Positions 1 through 8,629 of a stretch of DNA of 33,128 nt are shown here, one piece after another. This DNA is from an uncultured Clostridia bacterium (lineage in GTDB: Bacteria > Bacillota > Clostridia > Christensenellales > CAG-1252): contig CAMOTC010000008.1 of assembly GCA_946625545.1 (NCBI GenBank), forward strand, positions 1-33,128. The letters are read 5' to 3'. A program made the translations under genes and the position numbers. Below the pieces are notes generated by a model. The model saw only the letters and a list, made by a program, of their open reading frames with translations, was not told the DNA's origin and did no database searches. The first letter of the stretch is position 1; the number at the start of each line of letters is the position of its first letter.

Positions 1-52
<52 letters not shown>

Positions 53-138
53 GCCTAAAAAATAAAATCGAGCTGCCAAAGGGGCATTTGGATCGAAAAG
101 CACAATCGAAAAGAACTATTTACACTAAAAACGTCAAA

Positions 139-177
139 ACTCTACCGTTCGTAGAGTAACTCTACGATTGGTAGAGT
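139..177. promoter_or_regulatory. Tandem operator-like palindromes ACTCTAC-N5-GTAGAGT
   Basis: ACTCTAC cgttc GTAGAGT (139-157) and ACTCTAC gattg GTAGAGT (159-177); identical arms, 20-bp centre-to-centre spacing, upstream of the XRE gene. Confidence 0.75.
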
Positions 178-246
178 GCCAAAACACTCATTTTGTCCCC
201 TTTTTGTGGTACGATGAATATACAATCGGATTTACCGGAGGAAAAT

Positions 247-450
247 ATGGATCAGTCAATACTATCGAAAAATCTGCGCGAACTGCGCGAGAAGCGCGGA
301 CTCACGCAAAAGGATCTCGCGGACAAGCTCGCCTTGTCTGACAAGACCATCAGCAAATGGGAAAAAGAACGCAGTATCCCCGACGTCTTTACTCTCTTGA
401 AACTTGCAGAGCTACTGGACTGCTCGTTGGATGACTTTTTTGAAAAGTAA
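247..450 (+). CDS. Small XRE-family HTH transcriptional regulator
   Basis: HTH_3 pattern LRELREKRGLTQKDLADKLALSDKTISKWEKERSIPD; ATG at 247 preceded by GGAGGA; ORF track start 193 is probably too far upstream. Confidence 0.88.
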   Translation: MDQSILSKNLRELREKRGLTQKDLADKLALSDKTISKWEKERSIPDVFTLLKLAELLDCSLDDFFEK

Positions 451-541
451 TTTTTTCTTTCTTTTTTGTTTTTAGTATTTCGTCCGAATCGCAAAGTATG
501 ATATAATTTCTATATTGAACGCATACGCGTGTGTGAGGACT

Positions 542-2083
542 ATGGATAATCAAACGTTAGGAAAAAGGATATTGTCCGAAAGGCGAAAGGCAGGGCTCTC
601 TCAGCGCGAGCTCGGCGAGAAGCTCGCCGTCTCGGACAAGACGGTCAGCAAGTGGGAGAATGACGGCAGTCTCCCCGACGTTGCCTGTATCGCGACGCTT
701 GCCGAGGTCTTCGGCTGCTCCGTCACCTACTTGATGACAGGGGAGGAGGCTCCCGAGAAGCCCGCCGACAGCGCTGCGCCCGCTCTCCCGAAAAAGAGGA
801 GATGGTGGATCCCCGTCGTCATCGTCGTTGCCGTCGTTTTCGTTACTTTCGCGGTGCTCGCGGGGGTTTATCTGACCCGGATCGCCGAGAGATTTCAGGG
901 CATCTATATCAACGTCAATAACAATAACGAATACTATATCGTCAATAACACCACCTACAATCACTATTACGTCAGCGATAGCGGCGAGACGACGCTTCTG
1001 GACTCCGGTGCGTGGTTCTCTGTTGGGGACGAAGTCTCTCTCGGGAGCGGGGCGACGCTCTCTACCGCCGGCGGCTCTCCGACGCTGATGTCCACGGGCG
1101 GGAACTATGAGAGAGTATCCTCCGCAAACGGGCAAAAGGATAATATCGACGTGACGTTTGTCACAGGGGAGCAGGAGACCAAGTACACCATCAAGCGCGG
1201 CAGCACTTCGCCCGCTCCGAATCCTCCCTCGAAAGAGGGCTATACCTTTGCAGGTTGGGTCTCATCTGAGGAAGGGGTCCCCACCCTCTATCACGACAAG
1301 AATATTCATTGGAAAAATACCCGCTACATCTCCACCTATACCTGCGTGCATATCTACGACAATGATTTCCACTGCGTCGAGGCGACCTGCCTGCGTTGCG
1401 GCAACGTGCGCGAAGCGAGTATCAATCACGTTTACGCAGACAGCCATACCTGCCACGACCGCACCTGCCTAAAGTGCGGGCATGTGGATCCTGCCACGAC
1501 CGAGCACACCCTCTTATACGGCAATCGCACCGAGCCCACCTGCACCGAGGACGGCTTGGCGCAGGCGCATTGCACCGGGTGCGGGCTGGTCGTCAACACC
1601 GTGCTCCCTGCCAAGGGACACGCCGTTGTGGTGGATCGCGCCGTGCCCGCCACTTGTACCACGTCAGGCTGGACGGAAGGCTCGCATTGCGCTACCTGCG
1701 GTGCGACCATCGATGAGCGGATTTATTTAGATGCGTTGGGTCACGAGGCAGCGGAGGAGTGGATCGTAGATATCCCTCCGACCTGTGAAGAAGGGGACCC
1801 GCGCGAAAACCCCGGCGTAGGACACCGTTACTTGCCCTGCAAGGTTTGCGGCGAGGCGGTCGAGGAGGAGACCCTTCCTCGTTTGACCGAGCATACGCCC
1901 GAGACGATGCCCGCAACCGAGCCGACCTGTACCGAAGCGGGGCACAGCGCTTGGACTTGCTGTTCTGTGTGCGGCAAGGTGATCGTCGATCCCGTCGATA
2001 CGGATCCTCCGCTCGGACACGACTATGATCAGGGGATCTGTACCCGCTGCGGAAAGGAGTATCCGGCAAAAGACAGTCAATGA
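542..2083 (+). CDS. Membrane-anchored XRE-family regulator with Cys-rich (CxxCG) ectodomain
   Basis: N-terminal HTH (GLSQRELGEKLAVSDKTVSKWENDGSLPD), one TM (RRWWIPVVIVVAVVFVTFAVLAGVYL), GYTFAGW InlB_B/Flg_new-like motif, then seven CxxCG knuckles; ATG 542 preferred over TTG 515. Confidence 0.85.
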   Translation: MDNQTLGKRILSERRKAGLSQRELGEKLAVSDKTVSKWENDGSLPDVACIATLAEVFGCSVTYLMTGEEAPEKPADSAAPALPKKRRWWIPVVIVVAVVFVTFAVLAGVYLTRIAERFQGIYINVNNNNEYYIVNNTTYNHYYVSDSGETTLLDSGAWFSVGDEVSLGSGATLSTAGGSPTLMSTGGNYERVSSANGQKDNIDVTFVTGEQETKYTIKRGSTSPAPNPPSKEGYTFAGWVSSEEGVPTLYHDKNIHWKNTRYISTYTCVHIYDNDFHCVEATCLRCGNVREASINHVYADSHTCHDRTCLKCGHVDPATTEHTLLYGNRTEPTCTEDGLAQAHCTGCGLVVNTVLPAKGHAVVVDRAVPATCTTSGWTEGSHCATCGATIDERIYLDALGHEAAEEWIVDIPPTCEEGDPRENPGVGHRYLPCKVCGEAVEEETLPRLTEHTPETMPATEPTCTEAGHSAWTCCSVCGKVIVDPVDTDPPLGHDYDQGICTRCGKEYPAKDSQ

Positions 2084-2094
2084 AATAAAAAAAA

Positions 2095-2127
2095 GAGATC
2101 GCCGAGTGTTCGGCGATCTCTTTTTTT
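2095..2127 (+). terminator. Rho-independent terminator
   Basis: GAGATCGCCGA-gtgt-TCGGCGATCTC followed by TTTTTTT; A-tract upstream, so possibly bidirectional. Confidence 0.92.
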
Positions 2128-2142
2128 ATCCTTTAGCGACTA

Positions 2143-2613
2143 TTACGCGAGGCGCAGATAGGTCACGCAAGTATCAAAGCCGAAGAGTCCGTCGGTATCC
2201 ACGATGAGCATATCCTGCGAGAACTTTGCGGTCGCAGTGTAGTCTAGATCCTCGATGGTCACCTCGATTTTGTTATTGACTTCGTCCGACTCGTAAGTGA
2301 AGGTGTAGTCCTCCTTGGTATCCTTGTAATTGTAGTGAAGGATGCCGCTCTTGCCGTCCTTGTTGAAGTCCACGATCAGGCAATCCTCGCTGAAGGTGAA
2401 GTCCTTGTCCAGAATGGAGCCCACTGTGAAGGTGGATAACCAGTCGTTTCCGTAGAAATACGTGTGCTTGGTGACCGAGAAGAACTTGTAACTCTTTCCA
2501 TCGAGTTCAGTCGACTTGACTTCCTCGATCTTGTTGCCGCAAGCAAAGCAGGCGATAGCCGCGATGCAGACGATCATAGCGATCGCAACGATCATAATAA
2601 TTTTCTTTTTCAT
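2143..2613 (-). CDS. Putative small lipoprotein of unknown function
   Basis: MKKKIIMIVAIAMIVCIAAIACFACGNK signal peptide with lipobox-like Cys; AAAAAGGAGG upstream. Confidence 0.7.
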   Translation of the reverse strand: MKKKIIMIVAIAMIVCIAAIACFACGNKIEEVKSTELDGKSYKFFSVTKHTYFYGNDWLSTFTVGSILDKDFTFSEDCLIVDFNKDGKSGILHYNYKDTKEDYTFTYESDEVNNKIEVTIEDLDYTATAKFSQDMLIVDTDGLFGFDTCVTYLRLA

Positions 2614-2700
2614 CTTTTTTCCTCCTTTTTGATGAAATGAAATAATGAAAGCAGTATAGCATCAATAGGGCGAAAAAGGGCGAATATCTCCGTATTGTAG

Positions 2701-2727
2701 AAAAAAAGGAGCATTGATGCTCCTTTT
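2701..2727 (-). terminator. Rho-independent terminator of the leftward rhamnose operon
   Basis: AAAAGGAGCA-ttga-TGCTCCTTTT; T-tract on the minus strand; 27 nt beyond the GH125 stop. Confidence 0.85.
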
Positions 2728-2753
2728 CGCTGTGTGATAGTTATCTATGATCG

Positions 2754-4067
2754 CTATTTCTCGGGAAAGAGGATATCCGCTTTTCTGAGGACGAGGTCGG
2801 CAAAGAGGGAGTTCGCCCAGGCGAACCAGGGGCGTGTATAGACCTTGTCGTCGTCCTTATACACCCCTTCGTGGATATAGTAGGTGCCCCCCGTCGAGGA
2901 TGCGACCATCTTGACGCAGCGCTTGATCTCCTCCTGATCCGTCGAGGTCATCGCCTGGATGATGAGGGAGAGGGGCCACACGTACCCCTCGGGGGTGTGC
3001 GGACTACCGATCCCCGTGATCGCGGAGCCTTCGTAGTAGTAAGGATTGCGGGCGGAGAGCATATAGGCGCGGGTGTTTTCGTAGAGCTTCTTATCCGCAA
3101 AGGGATAGTTGTAGTAGGGGATAGAGAGCAGGTTCGGGATATTCGCGTCGTCCATGACGTTGTAGTTCCCCAAGCCGTCGGTCTCGAGAGCGTAGATCTC
3201 GGTGCCATCCTCGGTGACGGTGGAGCCGATCTCCTCGATCGTGCGGCGAATGTCCTCGGTGAGGCTCTCGCACTTTTTCGCTCTCTCCTCCTCTCCCTTC
3301 TTGATCAAGAGGGGGCGGAGGGCGGTCAGCACCGTGCAAATAAACATATTGCCGGGGATGTAGTAGTTATAGGTGCAGGAGTCATCGCTCGGACGATAGC
3401 CCGACCATACGAGACCGTTTTCCGCAACGGGCGCGCCGTTTCCGCACCAATCGAGTCTGTCGCGTCCCGGTCTTTCGTGGTAGTAGCTCGAATAGTCGGC
3501 GTGCCTCTGCTCGGTGCGGAAGGTCGTGATGACCTTGTCAAAGGCGCGATAGAATAAGTCGTCGATGACGCTGTCGTCCCCCGTCGCCTCGACGTATCTC
3601 GCGAGGAGCCACAAGGGATAGCATAGGGAGTCGAGCTCAAACTTTCTCTCCCAAACCCAAGGGGAATTTTGGGGGATATCGCCCTTATGTCCCATGCCGT
3701 TCGCCTCGCGGTTAAAAGCGTTCGCATAGGGGTCTAAGAGGAGATAGGTGAACTGCTTTTTGATGACGGCGCGGATCAATTCGCGCACCGAGGAACAGCT
3801 CTTTGCGAAGTGCAGATACTGCATGACCTGCGCCGCCGAGTCTCTGAGCCACATCGCGGGGATATCTCCCGTGATCACGAACGCCGTGCCGTCTTCTTCA
3901 AAGAAGAGAGTGGTCAGAATGGTATTGAAAAAGGCGTTGTGAAAGAGTTTCTTGAGGTCGGGATCGTCGATCCTTTTCTCGAAAATCTCCACTTCGCGAA
4001 AGAGATCGGCGAAACGCTCTTCGTTCATTCTGTTGTCGATGGAACTGATGGGTTGTTCTTTTTTCAT
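2754..4067 (-). CDS. GH125 (DUF1237) exo-alpha-1,6-mannosidase-like glycoside hydrolase
   Basis: Motifs TGDIPAMWLRDSAAQVMQYL, DPYANAFNREANG, KFELDSLCYPLWL are typical of GH125. Confidence 0.88.
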   Translation of the reverse strand: MKKEQPISSIDNRMNEERFADLFREVEIFEKRIDDPDLKKLFHNAFFNTILTTLFFEEDGTAFVITGDIPAMWLRDSAAQVMQYLHFAKSCSSVRELIRAVIKKQFTYLLLDPYANAFNREANGMGHKGDIPQNSPWVWERKFELDSLCYPLWLLARYVEATGDDSVIDDLFYRAFDKVITTFRTEQRHADYSSYYHERPGRDRLDWCGNGAPVAENGLVWSGYRPSDDSCTYNYYIPGNMFICTVLTALRPLLIKKGEEERAKKCESLTEDIRRTIEEIGSTVTEDGTEIYALETDGLGNYNVMDDANIPNLLSIPYYNYPFADKKLYENTRAYMLSARNPYYYEGSAITGIGSPHTPEGYVWPLSLIIQAMTSTDQEEIKRCVKMVASSTGGTYYIHEGVYKDDDKVYTRPWFAWANSLFADLVLRKADILFPEK

Positions 4068-4081
4068 TGTTGTTGCTCCGC

Positions 4082-6571
4082 TTATAGATTGTAGTATAGT
4101 TTGACCTTGCCGAAGAGTCCGCTCTCTCGAGAGTCAGCGTGAAAGAGCCTCTCCTCGTTCAGGTAGTTACCGAGCTGCCAAGGGTAATACTTCTCGAAAG
4201 CTGTCGTGCTCTCGAAGGCATTTGTCACCCCGCTCGTGACCTTCACGACGAGGGCATTCTCCTCTTTTATGATGTTATCGGGGATCTCGTAGCGGTAGGG
4301 CGCCATCACCTGCGTCCCGAGTGAGACGCCGTTCCAGATGACCTCCGCGCTGTTCCTGACCCTGCCGAGATCGAGGAGCACCTCTCGCGCCGAATGGGGG
4401 AGGGTGAGGGTCGTAGAGTATTCCGCCTTTCCCGAGAAGGATTCGCCGAGGATCTCCTTCCAATCCCCGAGGGGTGCGGTGACGCTCTTTTCGTCGAGCG
4501 CTTGCAGGTGATATTTCTCGTCTATAATGACTCTCTCGAGAGGACGTATTCTCCAGCTCGTGATCTCGAGCGCCTTCTCTCTCGTGGCAGATTTGGCGGG
4601 GAGATCGCATTTCGTGAGAAGGACGCAGATCACTTCTCCCGATGAGATACTCACTTTCTCGTCGATGCTCCCGCGGCGTACCTTGCCGTCCGTCGGGGTG
4701 ATCAGACAGTACTCCTTCCGTAAGGGGAGCGAGAAGACCTTATCTTCTCCGCTCTCATTCATCAGGAGATACATCGCACCCTCCTCGGTCTCGGAGAGGG
4801 CGAGTAATATCCCCTTTTCCTCGATGGGGAGAGGAGAGAGCGGGGGCGTCTCGGTGTAGAGAAGCGCGCCCTTTATCCTTTTGATCAAGGCGGGGGAGCG
4901 GGTCAGGACCTTTCCTCCCATCGCCGCGAAACGCTCCAGCGCTTCGATGGTACTTGCTGACAGATATTCGCACTCGGGCAGGACGACGGTGTCGTACGCC
5001 GCGACGCCCGCTTTCAGCTCGCCGCCTTCCGCTTTTGCAAAGGAAAAGAAGGCGTCGTCCACGATGTCGAAGGGGACCTTTCTCTCCTGTAGATCTCTCC
5101 CGAGCATTTCATAGCTCGCGAGGGCGGGGGAGTTTTCTCCCTCTGCGATCCCGTCCTCCGCGGGGAGATACAGGGCGACTTTCGCGACGCGCTTGCCCAG
5201 CGATGCGAGATAGGAGAGCCTCTCGAGATAGCCGTTAAAGAGGGCGAGGTCGGGATAGGTCTTTTCGGTGAAATGCGGGAGCTCGCCCGCGAGGGCGTAT
5301 CCCTCTCTCGCATAGGGGATCAGCATCATATTGGAGAGGTTGACTCCGCATATCGCGAGATAATCGGCGACGTAGCGCATCTCATCGTAGGAGAGCCCCG
5401 CGCCGTAAACGGCGTAGTTCTCGGAGAGGGCGTGTCTGCCCCCTGTCTGCGCCGCCGCGGAGGAGGCGAGGATGGGGTAGAATGCGTTTCTCCCATACAG
5501 CCCCTTTTTCCCTTTCGGGGGAAAGATCTGCCTGCGGATCGCGTCCACTCCCGGCACGTCAAAGACGCGAAGGGCGGGGAGTAACCCGAAACAGCCGCTC
5601 GTAACGGAGGCATTCGCCTCGTCGTCTTTATCGAGGTGCCCCGTATAGGTCATACCGTGCGCCTTTGCCCAAGCCTTTTCGCGCAAAAGGAAGCGCTCGA
5701 TATAGAGATCGGACAGCATTTTGTAAAAGTCGATCTTGATATTCGCATCCTCTTTCGAGCACTTTTCTCTCCCCATCAGGAAAGGGAGACAGTCCTCGAT
5801 ATCTCTCTGAAAGCGCTCTCGGAAGGTCGCCTTGATCTCCTCCGTATAGGGGAAGGGGCGGGGCGCCGTAGGTTCGTCTGTAAAGAGCGCCGAGATCTCC
5901 TCGAGCTCGCCGCCGAGCGAATGGGCATACTTTTCGTGCGTAAGCGTGATAAAGAGGGGTGCGGTCCCTTCCTTGGTGACGTCGGGTAGATCGGCAGAGC
6001 GCACGGCGGGAAAAGAGGTGCGGGTGCGGAGATACTCGGTCAAGCTGCCGTTCTCTCTGAAGGTCTCTCCCGAGTGTATCCTCTTTTTATTGAGAAACGC
6101 CGCTTCCGCCTTATCCGCGGGGAGATAGACTTCGCCTCGTTCCACTTCGCGTGATCTGACCGTGAGAGTCTCCTGTACGAGGGAGGGATCCTCGAGCATG
6201 ACCTGTCCGCAGGCGCCGCCGCTCGGCCAGCCTCCTTCATCGTACAGCCATACCTCTATGCCGAGTTCTCGCGCCTTGCGCGCCGCATAGCGGTAGGCTT
6301 CGAGGTAGTCTTCGGAGAGATATTCGGGCTCGAGGGGAGTGGGAAAGGAGGTCGGACGAAAGGACTTCGGCATCGGGAGGATATAGATCCTTTTGATCCC
6401 GAGGCGCACCATCTCGGCGAGCTCTGCGTCCGTCCTCTCCGCCGTGACCTTTCCATTCCACATCCAGGTATAGACCGGAGCGTATTCCCGTGCGGGAGAA
6501 GAGTACGCTTCGACAGTGAAGCGCGCCTCCGATCTAAAGCCTTTCGGTGACTTTCTCCCTTCGCTTTCCAT
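4082..6571 (-). CDS. GH106-like alpha-L-rhamnosidase family glycosidase
   Basis: YTWMWNGKVTAERTDAELAEMVRLGIKRIYI and GIEVWLYDEGGWPSGGACGQV motifs, C-terminal beta-sandwich-like region; rhamnose operon context; no signal peptide visible. Confidence 0.75.
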   Translation of the reverse strand: MESEGRKSPKGFRSEARFTVEAYSSPAREYAPVYTWMWNGKVTAERTDAELAEMVRLGIKRIYILPMPKSFRPTSFPTPLEPEYLSEDYLEAYRYAARKARELGIEVWLYDEGGWPSGGACGQVMLEDPSLVQETLTVRSREVERGEVYLPADKAEAAFLNKKRIHSGETFRENGSLTEYLRTRTSFPAVRSADLPDVTKEGTAPLFITLTHEKYAHSLGGELEEISALFTDEPTAPRPFPYTEEIKATFRERFQRDIEDCLPFLMGREKCSKEDANIKIDFYKMLSDLYIERFLLREKAWAKAHGMTYTGHLDKDDEANASVTSGCFGLLPALRVFDVPGVDAIRRQIFPPKGKKGLYGRNAFYPILASSAAAQTGGRHALSENYAVYGAGLSYDEMRYVADYLAICGVNLSNMMLIPYAREGYALAGELPHFTEKTYPDLALFNGYLERLSYLASLGKRVAKVALYLPAEDGIAEGENSPALASYEMLGRDLQERKVPFDIVDDAFFSFAKAEGGELKAGVAAYDTVVLPECEYLSASTIEALERFAAMGGKVLTRSPALIKRIKGALLYTETPPLSPLPIEEKGILLALSETEEGAMYLLMNESGEDKVFSLPLRKEYCLITPTDGKVRRGSIDEKVSISSGEVICVLLTKCDLPAKSATREKALEITSWRIRPLERVIIDEKYHLQALDEKSVTAPLGDWKEILGESFSGKAEYSTTLTLPHSAREVLLDLGRVRNSAEVIWNGVSLGTQVMAPYRYEIPDNIIKEENALVVKVTSGVTNAFESTTAFEKYYPWQLGNYLNEERLFHADSRESGLFGKVKLYYNL

Positions 6572-6572
6572 A

Positions 6573-7385
6573 TCAGTCGATGAAATCTTTTCGATAATTG
6601 ACCTTGAAGGCTTCCGCGATGGTGACGAGATTTTCGTCGGTGATGGTATTTACGCGGGGGAGGTGTGCAGTCAGCATATAGATCTCGGCTGCCTTCTCCA
6701 CCGTCTCGATGAGACCAAAGGTCTCGTCCATATCCTTGCCTGCGCCGTACACGCCGTGCAGTCCCCAGACCACGACGCGATACTCTTTCATCTTATTCGC
6801 CGTCGCTTCACCGATCGCGTTGTTGCCGCACAGCATCCAGGGGAGGACGCCGACGCCGTCGGGGAAGACCACGATGCACTCTGTGCACATCTGCCACAGC
6901 GAGCGGGTAAAGGAGCGGTCATCGAGCTCGTGCACGAAGTTCATCGCGAGGAGATTCGTGGGATGACAGTGCATGACGACGCGATTATCGGGATCGACTT
7001 TGAGCCTCGCGATGTGGCTCATCATATGCGCGGGGAATTCGGAGGTAAATCTGCCGCCGTCCTTATAGCCCCATAGGAGCTCGGCGGTCTTGCCGTCCGC
7101 TTTGATCCTGACGATGCCGAGATTGGTCTCGGGGTCGCTCTCCACGTTCTTGAAGTATTTGCCCGTTCCCGTCACGATAAAGATCTTGCCGGCGAGCTCC
7201 TTCGCCTCAAAGCCGATGGGGATCTCACGAATGACCTTTTCGAGATCGAGATACTTCCCGACTTCCTTCTCGTCGAGGAGATAGCTGATATTTCCGCCGT
7301 TTCTCTCGTCCCAGCCGAGACGATACATATTGGCGGTCGTTTGACACATTTCTTTGAGAAATTTCGCTTGCAAAATGTTTTCCAT
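6573..7385 (-). CDS. rhaD: Rhamnulose-1-phosphate aldolase
   Basis: Class II aldolase features (RNGGNISYLL, VMHCHPTNLLAM, WGLHGVYGAG); 1-nt overlap (TAATG) with rhaA. Confidence 0.92.
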   Translation of the reverse strand: MENILQAKFLKEMCQTTANMYRLGWDERNGGNISYLLDEKEVGKYLDLEKVIREIPIGFEAKELAGKIFIVTGTGKYFKNVESDPETNLGIVRIKADGKTAELLWGYKDGGRFTSEFPAHMMSHIARLKVDPDNRVVMHCHPTNLLAMNFVHELDDRSFTRSLWQMCTECIVVFPDGVGVLPWMLCGNNAIGEATANKMKEYRVVVWGLHGVYGAGKDMDETFGLIETVEKAAEIYMLTAHLPRVNTITDENLVTIAEAFKVNYRKDFID

Positions 7386-8629
7386 TACTTTCTCTCCTTG
7401 AGCACCTTCGCCTCGTAGCGGGTGATCTCGTCGTAGTAGTCGTCCGTTATCTTTTCACGCTTCAAATACTCCGCCCAGACGTCGGAGAAGGGGAGCATTT
7501 TCGCCTTTTCCTGCTCGACCATCAAGCGGGTGAAATTCCCCGCGTCTTGGAGCTCTTTCATGCGGTCGTTGGGGAGGAGGAGGGCGTAGAGCAGGGCTTT
7601 CTGCATCGAGCGCTGACCCGTGACCCAGGCAGAGATGCGGTTGATGCTGGCGTCGAAGTAGTCCAGCCCGATCAGCACCTTATCCGTCGCGTCGTTTCTG
7701 ACGATCTCTTTCGCGATCTCCTTGAGTTCGTCCTCAAAGAGGACGACGTGATCGCTGTCCCAGCGGACGGGGCGGGTCACGTGCAGGGCGACCTTGTCGT
7801 AGAAGGCGAGGAGAGAGGGGATCTTATCCGAGACCACCTCGGTCGGGTGATAGTGTCCGTTGTCGAGCAAACAGCAGATCCCGCGCGTTGCGGCGTAGTT
7901 TTGATAAAACTCGTTGTTGCCCACGGTGTAGCTCTCCACGCCGATACCGAAGACCTTGCTCTCCACGGCGGGGATCACGTAGTTCTTGTCGTAGCTCGCG
8001 AGCATCTCGTCGAGAGACTTCTTGAGACGCAGGCGGGGGCCGAGACGGTCGGAGGGGACGTCCTTAAAGCCGTCGGGGATCCAGATATTGACGAGGCAGG
8101 GCTTGCCGAACGCCTTGCCCATCTCCGCGGCGATCTCGAGAGAGCGCTTGCCGTGCTCTACCCAGAAGCGGCGGGTTTTCTCGTCGGGAGAGGAGAGGGT
8201 CAGTCCGTCCTTGACCATCGGATGGCCAAAGAAGGTGGGGTTAAAGTCCACACCGTCCAGCCCGAGCTCCTTGGCGAAAGACACCCACTTCTCAAAATGC
8301 TTGTAGGTGTACTTGTCGCGATCCACCTTGCCTTTATCCTCTCCGAGGAAGGCATAGCAGGCGTGCACGTTGAGGCGCTTTTTTCCGGGCATCAGGGAGA
8401 AAGCCTCCTTGATATCCGCGAGGAGCTCCTCGGGAGTGCGCGCTCTGCCGAGATAGTTTCCGGTCGTCTGGATGCCGCCCGACAGAGACGCCGCACCGTC
8501 AAAACCGATCACGTCGTCTCCCTGCCAGCAGTGCACCGAGATCGCGATCTCTTTGAGGGTGGTGAGAGCCGCTTCGGCGTCCACGCCTGCCGCGGCATAT
8601 ATTTCCTTTGCGCTTTGGTATCTATCCAT
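7385..8629 (-). CDS. rhaA: L-rhamnose isomerase
   Basis: SVHCWQGDDVIGFDG, GGIQTTGNYLGRARTPEELLAD, LNVHACYAFLGE are RhaA hallmarks. Confidence 0.96.
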   Translation of the reverse strand: MDRYQSAKEIYAAAGVDAEAALTTLKEIAISVHCWQGDDVIGFDGAASLSGGIQTTGNYLGRARTPEELLADIKEAFSLMPGKKRLNVHACYAFLGEDKGKVDRDKYTYKHFEKWVSFAKELGLDGVDFNPTFFGHPMVKDGLTLSSPDEKTRRFWVEHGKRSLEIAAEMGKAFGKPCLVNIWIPDGFKDVPSDRLGPRLRLKKSLDEMLASYDKNYVIPAVESKVFGIGVESYTVGNNEFYQNYAATRGICCLLDNGHYHPTEVVSDKIPSLLAFYDKVALHVTRPVRWDSDHVVLFEDELKEIAKEIVRNDATDKVLIGLDYFDASINRISAWVTGQRSMQKALLYALLLPNDRMKELQDAGNFTRLMVEQEKAKMLPFSDVWAEYLKREKITDDYYDEITRYEAKVLKERK

